DNA of 64,000 nucleotides from NCBI RefSeq assembly GCF_013407925.2, contig NZ_CP060201.1:6681001-6745000 (forward strand). The letters run 5' to 3'. Positions 57,603-64,000 of this stretch are shown here, one piece after another; within the stretch, counting starts at the first letter, position 1, and every line of letters starts with the position of its first letter. The position numbers and the translations under genes were made by a program. The notes beneath the pieces are model-generated. The model worked only from the letters and a program-made list of their open reading frames with translations, was not told where the DNA came from and did not search any database. The DNA comes from Pseudomonas protegens (lineage in GTDB: Bacteria; Pseudomonadota; Gammaproteobacteria; Pseudomonadales; Pseudomonadaceae).

Positions 57603-58411
57603 GTCCGCGGCTCCATGGGCGAGGAGGGAAAAATGCCCCGCAGCCGTTGCAGGTCGCCGATGATTTCGGCCTCGTCGAAACGGCCGTCGCGTTCGTAGGT
57701 CAGGGTTGCCTCGGGACCGTCGAACAGCCCGCGATAGCGTTGCAAGAACCCCAGGGTGGCCTCGGAAAGCACCTGGTCGTGGGTGTCGAGAATCAAATGC
57801 GGCTGCAGGATCGACAGGTTGTAGCCGGCGGTATGAAAGTGCGATGAGTGTTCAATCACGCCCTCCCAGGCCTCCAGCGGCACGCCGCAGTTGAGATGGG
57901 CACACACCGCATTGGAGGCGTCGAACAGCACCCCGGCGCCGGTATCGCGATAGAGCCGCTCATGAAAGGCCGGAGCGTCGTGGCCACCGTCCATGATCGA
58001 CGGGTAGTTCTCCAGCAGCAGCTGACAACCCAGTTGCTGCTGCCACCAGTCGACGCGCTCGCGCACCTGCGGGTAATCGCCGACATAGTCGATCTCCGCC
58101 AGGTGATACAGCTGCCGCCCGTCGTGACTGAAGCGCGCCACGTGATCGGACACATACAGCGGCCGCAAGCGCTCGATCAGCTCGCGCAGGCGCCGGGCCA
58201 GGCTTTCAAGGGCCGGGGTGTCGTTTTCAATGAACTTGGAAAACATGATGTGAAAACCCACCGGCGCGGCAAAGCCTGTCTCCAGTTCATCGATGGGCAC
58301 GGCCAGGAAGTTGTCGATCAGCAGCTCGACATAGTCGATGTGGCCGCCCGCCAGGAGCTTTCGCACCAGGGGCGCGGTGTCTCCCAGGGTGTAGTTGAAG
58401 CCGATACGCAT
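57599..58411 (-). CDS. mbnB: MbnB, DUF692/MNIO multinuclear iron oxidase for methanobactin
   Basis: 270 aa TIM-barrel enzyme of the MNIO (DUF692) family, the length of characterised MbnB. Candidate iron ligands are visible in family order: GFHIMFSK, YVSDHVAR, LLENYPS, FDASNAVCAHLN, HFHTAGY, LDTHDQVL and TYERDG. MbnB with MbnC turns specific cysteines of MbnA into oxazolone rings with neighbouring thioamides that bind Cu(I). It has a strong AAGGAGG site and lies 62 bases after mbnA, with a stem-loop between them. Confidence 0.93.
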   Translation of the reverse strand: MRIGFNYTLGDTAPLVRKLLAGGHIDYVELLIDNFLAVPIDELETGFAAPVGFHIMFSKFIENDTPALESLARRLRELIERLRPLYVSDHVARFSHDGRQLYHLAEIDYVGDYPQVRERVDWWQQQLGCQLLLENYPSIMDGGHDAPAFHERLYRDTGAGVLFDASNAVCAHLNCGVPLEAWEGVIEHSSHFHTAGYNLSILQPHLILDTHDQVLSEATLGFLQRYRGLFDGPEATLTYERDGRFDEAEIIGDLQRLRGIFPSSPMEPRT

Positions 58412-58435
58412 GGTCTTGCACCTCCTTGCTCAAGA

Positions 58436-58466
58436 CCCGCCACGCACGCCGGGCGCCCGTGGCGGG
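58436..58466 (-). terminator. Stem-loop between mbnA and mbnB (attenuator or RNA-stabilising hairpin)
   Basis: A perfect 8-bp stem (CCCGCCAC / GTGGCGGG) with a GC-rich 15-base loop lies just after the mbnA stop. No T tract follows, so it probably acts as a partial terminator or 3'-end protector that raises precursor mRNA over the enzyme genes, as is common in RiPP operons. Confidence 0.6.
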
Positions 58467-58473
58467 AAGGCTT

Positions 58474-58569
58474 TTAGTTAACGCCTACCGGGGCACAGCA
58501 CGAGGCGCAGCAGGCACCGGCGCGACCGGCGATGTGCAGGGTGTGTTTCTTGGCGATCTTGATGCTCAT
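58474..58569 (-). CDS. mbnA: MbnA, methanobactin precursor peptide
   Basis: 31 aa. The N-terminal 19 residues match methanotroph MbnA leaders: K-I-A at 4-6, KK at 7-8, L11 and GRA at 15-17. The core starts at residue 20 and reads C20-C21-A22-S23-C24-C25-A26-P27 then VGVN. Aligned with Methylocystis SB2 and M. trichosporium OB3b, C21 (in the C-A/G-S motif) matches a modified cysteine of both, and C25 matches the second modified cysteine of SB2. C20 replaces Arg or Leu, and C24 coincides with the free cysteine of OB3b; these two may stay free or form a disulfide. GGAG precedes the ATG by nine bases. Too short for usual gene callers. It lies directly before mbnB. Confidence 0.95.
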   Translation of the reverse strand: MSIKIAKKHTLHIAGRAGACCASCCAPVGVN

Positions 58570-58714
58570 AAGGTGTTGCTCCTTGCTTGATTGAATGGGC
58601 GCAGGCGCCCGGGTTTGGCGAATTCGCCGTTGAGTTAATGCGGTGCAGCGGGTGGTTTTCTTAAGAGCAGCCTCCTTGCTCCCGGCGGGAACGCGCGTGG
58701 TGATGGGGAACGGA

Positions 58715-59851
58715 TCAAGGCCGGCGCTTCCACGGGTCTTGCCAGCGCGGGTCGTGGAGCAACGAGTCGTCGGTCAGGGCCTTGAGAAAGGCCAGCAGGT
58801 CGCGCTTCTCTTGCGCGGTGAAATCGATGCGCGCAATCAGCCCGCTCTTGTACGGGTTCAAGCGTCCATCGCCCTGCTGCGGGCCGCTGGCGATCAAGCG
58901 GCCGCCCTCGGAGTAGAAGTCGATCACCGCTTCCAGCGTGGCCAGGCTGCCGTCGTGCATATAGGGCCCGGTGACCTCGACGTTGCGCAGGCTCGGCGCA
59001 CGAAAGGCGCCCATGTCCTCGGCCTTGCCGGTGCTTTCATAGAGCCCGCGATTGGGGAAGGGAAAGCCGCCGGCGCCGTCGATGTTGTACAGCCCGGTGT
59101 TGTGAAACGGGGTGTCCACCACCCGGCTGCGGGCATGCACCACCTGATCGTTGAAATTGAAGCTGCCGTGACAGTGATGGCATTCGGCGCGCTCGCCAAA
59201 GAACAGCGCCATGCCCCGCTGCTCGCTGTCGCTCAGTGGCTCGCGGCCCTGCAGGTAGCGGTCATAACGGCTGTCCACCGAGACGATGGAACGCTCGAAG
59301 GCCGAGATTGCCCGGATCACCGAGGCCATGTTCAACGGCTGCGGCTGATCGGCGAAGGCCTGGCGGAACAGCGGCGGGTACAGCGGATCGGCCGCCAGCC
59401 GCGCGAGGATCTGCTGGCGATTGCCGTCATTGACCCCCATCTCGATCGGGTCGTCGCCAAACAGCGGCACCTCCATCTGCCGCTCCAGGCTGACGATGGC
59501 CGGCGCCGCCCAGTTATAGGTGGCGTTCCAGGCGCTGTTGGCCAGCCCAGGGGCATTGCGGTGAGTCAGTTCCCCGGTGCCGCCCACCGACAGCGCGCGA
59601 CCGTCGCTGAAGGCTCGCTCTTGCAGGTGGCAGGAGCTGCAGGAGCGGTTGCCCGTGGCCGACAGTCGCGGGTCATAGAACAGCCGCCGACCCAGTTCGA
59701 CCTTGGCCGCCGACATCAGGTTGTCCGCCGGTACTCGCGGTTCCGGCACATGGGACGGCAGTTGCCAGTTCCAGTCCTGCGCGGCCACCGGCCAGGCCAC
59801 CAGCACACTCAGCAACAGCCCTGCGAGCCGGTATCCGCTCCTGCCCTTCAT
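58715..59851 (-). CDS. mbnH: MbnH, di-haem MauG-like cytochrome c peroxidase family protein
   Basis: 378 aa periplasmic protein. The signal peptide ends AAQ. Two c-type haem sites are CSSCH in the N-terminal half and CHHCH in the C-terminal half, with the MauG/CcpA fold between. MbnH of methanotrophs uses its two haems to oxidise a tryptophan of MbnP to kynurenine, creating a copper site. The ATG overlaps the mbnP stop (ATGA), confirming that the pair is made together. The start at 59851 was chosen because of this overlap and the clear signal peptide. Confidence 0.92.
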   Translation of the reverse strand: MKGRSGYRLAGLLLSVLVAWPVAAQDWNWQLPSHVPEPRVPADNLMSAAKVELGRRLFYDPRLSATGNRSCSSCHLQERAFSDGRALSVGGTGELTHRNAPGLANSAWNATYNWAAPAIVSLERQMEVPLFGDDPIEMGVNDGNRQQILARLAADPLYPPLFRQAFADQPQPLNMASVIRAISAFERSIVSVDSRYDRYLQGREPLSDSEQRGMALFFGERAECHHCHGSFNFNDQVVHARSRVVDTPFHNTGLYNIDGAGGFPFPNRGLYESTGKAEDMGAFRAPSLRNVEVTGPYMHDGSLATLEAVIDFYSEGGRLIASGPQQGDGRLNPYKSGLIARIDFTAQEKRDLLAFLKALTDDSLLHDPRWQDPWKRRP

Positions 59852-60735
59852 GGCTTGGCGCGCGCCGCAAAAGCCGGCGACTGCCCCGGTTGCAGTGGCA
59901 GGCCGCTGTTCAAGTCCAGGCCCAGGCGCGCAAACAGCGTGACGCACTCGGGATCGCTGGGGCCGCTCATGCAACCCAGCGCGGAGCCCCGGTCCTGGCC
60001 CAGGGTGCTGTCCTGAAACAGGGCCGCCAGATCCAGGACCACCCGCTGTCGGCCCGGGTCGAAGTCCGGCAGCGTCAGGGGAATGCGATTGGCCCGCTGG
60101 CACGCCACCGTTTCGCCGTTCACCGGATTGCCGCTGCAGCCAGTAGCGCCCAGGTGCAGGTACCAGGTGCTGGCCTTGGCGCCGTCGGCCTTGGTCACGC
60201 CGCCGACAGGATCGACCTCGAGCTTGATGAACTTGCGCCCGGCCTGCCAGCTCCAGCCCATGGTGGCCAGGTCCAGCGGCGCGCCCTGCAGTTCGGTGCT
60301 GCTGTGGTTCAACGCCTCCGGCACGCCCAGGGTCAGGCTCAGCCCCCGGTAGTGCCCGGGCGGTACCTGGCCGGATACCTGGGTGTTGATGCCTGGCGTG
60401 CCACCTGCGCAGTGCCCGCTGCCGTCTTCGAAGTCGAGCAAGGCCACCTGGGCGTCCTGCCAGTCATTGATATCCAGGCGCAGCGGCACCCGCTGGCCCG
60501 CCGCGTCGATCAACGCCACGTCCTGTACATAGAAGCGCGCATCGTGCAGCGCCAGCCTCTTGCGGTCGTGGCCCAGAGGGCCAAAGGGTTGGCCGCAGTT
60601 CACCGGCTGAGCGCCGGCCACCAGGGCGAAATCCACGGTGACCGCCTGCTCGGCAGCGGGCACTGGTTCCTTCGTAGCGCACCCGGCCAGGCTGGCCAGG
60701 GCGATCAGGGCAAGGCCTGAAGTCAAATAACCCAT
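59848..60735 (-). CDS. mbnP: MbnP, copper-binding lipoprotein partner of MbnH
   Basis: 295 aa with a lipoprotein signal peptide (LAGC lipobox at residues 16-19). The family signature is MGWSWQAGRKFIKLE, containing the conserved tryptophans. One of the protein's tryptophans is expected to be converted to kynurenine by MbnH. A second region with paired cysteines (GATGCSGNPVNGETVAC) is also typical. MbnP proteins are extracytoplasmic and take part in copper homeostasis, probably by handling copper released from methanobactin. It is co-transcribed with the upstream TonB receptor, 16 bases away. Confidence 0.9.
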   Translation of the reverse strand: MGYLTSGLALIALASLAGCATKEPVPAAEQAVTVDFALVAGAQPVNCGQPFGPLGHDRKRLALHDARFYVQDVALIDAAGQRVPLRLDINDWQDAQVALLDFEDGSGHCAGGTPGINTQVSGQVPPGHYRGLSLTLGVPEALNHSSTELQGAPLDLATMGWSWQAGRKFIKLEVDPVGGVTKADGAKASTWYLHLGATGCSGNPVNGETVACQRANRIPLTLPDFDPGRQRVVLDLAALFQDSTLGQDRGSALGCMSGPSDPECVTLFARLGLDLNSGLPLQPGQSPAFAARAKP

Positions 60736-60751
60736 AGTGAAACTCCCGAGG

Positions 60752-62881
60752 TCAGAAACGCGCGCTCAGCGTGAGGTTCACGCTGCGGCCTTCTTCATAG
60801 GTAAAGGTGTTGGCCAAGGACTGCTGATAGGTGCTGTAGGCCTTGTCGAACAGGTTGCTGACCCCCAGGTCGGCGCGGTACTGGCGGTACTCGAAGGCAC
60901 CGCCGATGTCGTGGATCACGTAGCCCTGGCGCCGCCGCAGCTCGGTGGCGTCGTAGTCCTGGGCCCAGACGTACTGGCCCTGGTAGTTCAGCGACCAGTG
61001 CTCATCCAGGCGGTACTGGCCGCCGAGCACCAACTTGTCCGGCGGTGCATACAGCTGGGCGCCGGTGTCGGCGTTGCGTGAACGCAGCCGCGAATAGCCG
61101 GCGCCCAGGGACAGGCGCTGCCATTGGTAGCTCAGTTGCGCCTCGCCGCCATGGCGCTCGGCCTGGGCCACGTTGACCCGCTGGAAGATCATCCCGGTGC
61201 CGGCAAACGGCGCCTGCCGCGCGTAGCGGCCGACCACCTGCTGGTCGATCAGGTCGTCGACGTCTTCGCGAAAGTAGGTGACCTTGGCCCGCAGGCTGTC
61301 GCCCCCGGCCAGCAGGTCATCGAACGCCAGCGTGGCGCCGACCTCGCGGGTCTTGCTGGTTTCCGGCTTGAGGCCCGGATTGGGGCGGAAGTTGAACAGC
61401 GCCCGGCGGGTGTTCAGGTTGCCGAACATCTCGGTCATGGTCGGCGCGCGGAACGCCTCGCCGTAGCTGACGAACACCCCAAGGAATGCCCAGGGCTGAT
61501 ACTTGAGCGCCACCTTGGGCGACAGCCGGCTGTGGCGGGAATCCTCCTGGCCGGGGGATGTCAGGCGATAGTCGTCATGGCGCAGGGCGGCAATCAGGGT
61601 CCAGTCATCGAGAAAGGCCAGCTCATCCTGGACAAAACCACCCAGGGCACGCATGTGGCCATTGGGCAGGACACTGTTGGACTGACCGTCGGAGGCGTTT
61701 TCGTTGCTGTCGCGGTAGCCGTCCACGCCGTAGGTCAAACGGTGGGCTCCGGCGTTTCCAGCCTCGATCCGGCTGGTGTTCTGCAAGCTGGCACCCTGGG
61801 TCTTGGTCTGGGTGGCGGTGGTGGGTTGACGTGGCACCGAACGGCTGTCGCCGTCGAGGGTGAAGCGCGTCTGGTACAGCGCCAGCTTGCCGTCCAGCAA
61901 ACGCTGCTCGGCATCCTCGAAGGCCCAGCTGGCGTTGTATTGCTCCTGTTCGCGCTGGAGCTTCTGCGAGAACGGAAACAGCAGGTTGCCGCCAGGGTTG
62001 GTCGGGCCGACCATCTGGTCGGCAAAGCGCTGGTAGCCCAGCTCGAAATGGTTCAGCTCGTTGGGCGAAAAACGACTCTTGAGCAGGCCGCTCTGCAGAT
62101 GGCCGTCGTTGGGGTACTGGGCATCGCTGCCGCTGGCCCCGGTGTGAATGGTGCCGTAGTCGGGGTAGGTGCCGCTGGCCAGAATGTCCGCACGCTCGCC
62201 CCGGGCGGCCAGGGTCAGGTTGCTCGACGACTCGCGGTTGGCGCTGCGATAGCCGGCCTTGATCCGGCCGCCGCTGCTTTGGCCCGGGTCAAGCATGTCG
62301 TCGGCATTGAGCGTCTCGATGGCCATCACCCCGCCCAGCCCGCCGCTGCCATAGGCGGCGGACATCGGTCCGCGGACCACGTCGATCTGCCGGATCAGGT
62401 CCGGATCGATCAGCAACGGTGTGTTGACCCCGCCATCATTGTTGCGTCGCGCGCCATCCACCGTGAGGATGATCCGCGGTCCCTGCAGGCCGCGGATCGC
62501 CGGGCTTTGCGCGGCGGCCCGGGGGCCTCCGCCGTAGTTCACGTTGGGCAGGGTGCGCAGCGCCGTGGACAGGGTATTGGCCTGGACCTCATCCAACTGC
62601 TGACGCTCAACAGTGGACACCGAGGCCGGCAGTTCAAAGCTGCTGTTGGCGGTACGGGTGGCGGTGACGGTGGTGGTGTCCAGGGCGAAAGGCGACGCCG
62701 CCTCTTCCGCGGCCTGTCCATGCGCGGTGTTGATTGCCAGCGCGCAGGCAATCGTCAGCAGCGACAATGGCCAGCGGCGCCGGCCCGGCCCGCCATGGGC
62801 GGCGCCAGTGTGATGAAAAGAATGCACGGCAAAAGGTTCGGCAACGCGCAAGGCGGCCGCGACCCGGGTCATAGCAGACAT
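60752..62881 (-). CDS. TonB-dependent receptor of the methanobactin operon (MbnT-like role)
   Basis: 709 aa from the ATG at 62881; a GTG eight codons upstream and an ATG three codons downstream are alternatives. It has a long N-terminal region with a signal segment ending AHGQA, a plug domain (FALDTTTVTATRTANSSFELPASVSTV; IRGLQGPRIILTVDGARRNN) and a barrel ending VNLTLSARF. The sequence resembles haem/haemoglobin-type receptors rather than FecA, and has no N-terminal signalling domain. Because it begins the mbnP-mbnH segment, I infer that it imports the copper-methanobactin complex, the role of MbnT, but haem or another chelate cannot be excluded. Confidence 0.85.
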   Translation of the reverse strand: MSAMTRVAAALRVAEPFAVHSFHHTGAAHGGPGRRRWPLSLLTIACALAINTAHGQAAEEAASPFALDTTTVTATRTANSSFELPASVSTVERQQLDEVQANTLSTALRTLPNVNYGGGPRAAAQSPAIRGLQGPRIILTVDGARRNNDGGVNTPLLIDPDLIRQIDVVRGPMSAAYGSGGLGGVMAIETLNADDMLDPGQSSGGRIKAGYRSANRESSSNLTLAARGERADILASGTYPDYGTIHTGASGSDAQYPNDGHLQSGLLKSRFSPNELNHFELGYQRFADQMVGPTNPGGNLLFPFSQKLQREQEQYNASWAFEDAEQRLLDGKLALYQTRFTLDGDSRSVPRQPTTATQTKTQGASLQNTSRIEAGNAGAHRLTYGVDGYRDSNENASDGQSNSVLPNGHMRALGGFVQDELAFLDDWTLIAALRHDDYRLTSPGQEDSRHSRLSPKVALKYQPWAFLGVFVSYGEAFRAPTMTEMFGNLNTRRALFNFRPNPGLKPETSKTREVGATLAFDDLLAGGDSLRAKVTYFREDVDDLIDQQVVGRYARQAPFAGTGMIFQRVNVAQAERHGGEAQLSYQWQRLSLGAGYSRLRSRNADTGAQLYAPPDKLVLGGQYRLDEHWSLNYQGQYVWAQDYDATELRRRQGYVIHDIGGAFEYRQYRADLGVSNLFDKAYSTYQQSLANTFTYEEGRSVNLTLSARF

Positions 62882-62953
62882 GACAGGACGTCCAAAGGTG
62901 ATCACGAAAGTGCACCAGGCCCAGAACTTCAGGGCTGGCGTGATGACTGGCGT

Positions 62954-63379
62954 TCAGCCGATGGCCGGCGGCGCCCTGGCCTGGGGCGTGTCGTCGCGAT
63001 TACTGACGGAGGAACGGGTATTTTCGGGGGCGCCAGGGACCTCACGGCCGACGCTGGCTGTCGACAACCAGGGCCAGGCCGGCTGCAGCGCCACACCGCC
63101 GACAAAGGGGCACAGGGCGCAGCCTTGGGCAGCCCCCTGCCCCTGGCTGTCGTCTTGATCCTGATCCTGATTCTGGCCGGCGCGGGCCTGGAACTCGGCA
63201 AGAGACACGCGCTGCATGCCCTGTGCGGTGCACACCAGCAGCCACTCATCGGTGGCGCCGGAGCCCGAGATGGGCATCGGCATGCTGGCCCAGGTCACCG
63301 CCTGCAAGACCATGGCCAACAGGCACACCAGCAGGTCGAGCCTGGGGCGAGCGGGTTGCCGGTGCCGGTTGAAGATCAT
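62954..63379 (-). CDS. DUF2946-like small protein
   Basis: 141 aa starting at 63379. One N-terminal hydrophobic segment (DLLVCLLAMVLQAVTWASMPMP) is followed by a polar, Gln/Asp-rich linker (QNQDQDQDDSQGQG) and a CALCP (CxxC) motif near residue 89. This fits DUF2946, small anchored proteins found near copper TonB receptors and PCuAC genes. The CxxC may bind Cu(I). It lies 72 bases upstream of the TonB receptor and is probably the first gene of the operon. Confidence 0.65.
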   Translation of the reverse strand: MIFNRHRQPARPRLDLLVCLLAMVLQAVTWASMPMPISGSGATDEWLLVCTAQGMQRVSLAEFQARAGQNQDQDQDDSQGQGAAQGCALCPFVGGVALQPAWPWLSTASVGREVPGAPENTRSSVSNRDDTPQARAPPAIG

Positions 63380-63497
63380 GCAGAGTCCCTGCCGTTTGGG
63401 TGTATCAGCGATGCCCGGTGAAAGGGCAAGTTCCGTGCTTGAGTGCCTGATCGTCGGCGTCGATGCCTGCCAGGCGCGACCCGTGAAATCTGCAAAA

Positions 63498-63530
63498 GAG
63501 TGCCGGGCTCCTCGCGAAACACCGGCACTC
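63498..63530. other. Stem-loop in the divergent copper-operon/cytochrome intergenic region
   Basis: A perfect 9-bp inverted repeat (GAGTGCCGG / CCGGCACTC) with a 15-base loop. It has no T tract on either strand. It sits 119 bases upstream of the DUF2946 start and could lie in that gene's 5' leader. Confidence 0.4.
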
Positions 63531-63608
63531 AGTGGCGTGATGTAACCCTGCCTAGAGAAAGCATCCCGCCGGCCGGCAATGTAGCACGCAGGCTTTGCCG
63601 GCCTGACG

Positions 63609-63756
63609 TGCGACAACCTGCCACAGGTCGACCTCCGATTCCTGGCGGATCGGCCAAGGGTGCGCTGGTCGCCGGCGACTGCGGCAGGCTGTCGCAGTGG
63701 GGGCGCAAAAACCCGCTCTCTACACTGCGTCGACCGCGCCGATGCGCGACAACCTG
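63609..63756. promoter_or_regulatory. Three copies of TGCGACARCCTG between divergent genes
   Basis: TGCGACAACCTG occurs at 63609-63620, its near-inverse CAGGCTGTCGCA at 63685-63696, and CGCGACAACCTG at 63745-63756, all inside the 400-base gap between the DUF2946/mbn operon and the cytochrome gene. Iterated sites of this kind are typical of regulator binding. I do not recognise the regulator. Apart from these and the stem-loop at 63498, nothing else stands out in the gap. Confidence 0.45.
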
Positions 63757-63782
63757 ATGATAAGAACACGATGAGGACCATC

Positions 63783-64000
63783 ATGAAGACGCTACTGGCC
63801 GCCGCCTGTTTACTCGCATTCACCAGCGCCCACGCCGCCCAGGACCCGGAGGCGGTGTTCAATCGCGCCTGCACCGCCTGCCACAGCGGGCAGTTGCCCA
63901 TGGCGCCGAAAAAAGGCGATCAGGAGGCCTGGAAGCCGCGCCTGGCGCAAGGCTCCGCGGTGCTGGTCAAGCACGTGACCGAAGGCTTCAACGCCATGCC
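63783..64000 (+). CDS. Cytochrome c5-like protein (partial, runs off the right edge)
   Basis: The first 72 codons of a small periplasmic c-type cytochrome: signal peptide (LLAAACLLAFTSAHA), mature start AQDPEAVFNRACTACHSGQ with the haem motif CTACH, then MAPKKGD and a GFNAMP near the edge that would supply the axial methionine region. GAGGA lies before the ATG. It is divergent from the copper operon and may be unrelated to it. Confidence 0.85.
   Translation, partial: MKTLLAAACLLAFTSAHAAQDPEAVFNRACTACHSGQLPMAPKKGDQEAWKPRLAQGSAVLVKHVTEGFNAM

Noticed and set aside
57599..58411. Reading the DUF692 gene as a bufferin-type maturation gene (bufB).
   Set aside because: The adjacent 31-aa precursor has a methanobactin leader and core, and mbnC, mbnM, mbnH and mbnP accompany it.
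61124..63421. Plus-strand ORF across the methanobactin-operon TonB receptor.
   Set aside because: Antisense to a receptor with complete plug and barrel features. Its translation has no domain.

Overview
The window looks like a chromosomal segment of a fluorescent Pseudomonas (P. fluorescens complex). The sequence is GC-rich with Pseudomonas-style Shine-Dalgarno sites. It carries a tolaasin-type lipopeptide synthetase, a complete Pel exopolysaccharide operon with an epimerase at its head, and many pseudomonad-type transporters and regulators. I cannot assign a species.

Region 1 (1-28.4 kb) is a lipopeptide locus. On the minus strand lie a SyrD-like ABC exporter, a short leader ORF, a six-module NRPS of 6421 aa and the start of a second NRPS that runs off the left edge. 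Binding-pocket residues read Thr-Pro-Ser-Leu-Val-Ser, then Leu. This matches residues 1-7 of tolaasin (Dhb-Pro-Ser-Leu-Val-Ser-Leu). A LuxR regulator, a NodT-type outer-membrane lipoprotein and a small DUF2158-like protein lie divergently. A truncated tyrosine recombinase marks the right border at about 28.75 kb.

Region 2 (28.7-33.1 kb) is a small catabolic cassette: a LysR regulator facing an RraA/HMG-aldolase-family protein, a PLP aminotransferase and a DAACS symporter. The symporter's substrate site is altered in a way that suggests a neutral amino acid. Region 3 (33.1-34.1 kb) is an AT-rich island of orphan genes, one apparently frameshifted at a T7 tract.

Region 4 (34.1-39.3 kb) holds a two-gene RNA-repair operon (RNA ligase plus HD-Pnk), a SulP transporter and a periplasmic solute-binding protein.

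Region 5 (39.4-52.8 kb) is pelX-pelABCDEFG, all minus strand and tightly coupled, with FleQ-box-like sites upstream.

Region 6 (52.8-64 kb) is a copper locus and the most interesting part. A TonB receptor and CopC on the plus strand converge on a minus-strand operon: DUF2946 protein, TonB receptor, mbnP, mbnH, mbnA, mbnB, mbnC, mbnM. mbnA is a 31-aa gene. It encodes a methanobactin precursor whose leader matches the methanotroph peptides and whose core carries four cysteines in a CCASCC arrangement. The operon should make, export and recover a methanobactin-like copper chelator. A cytochrome c gene begins at the right edge.
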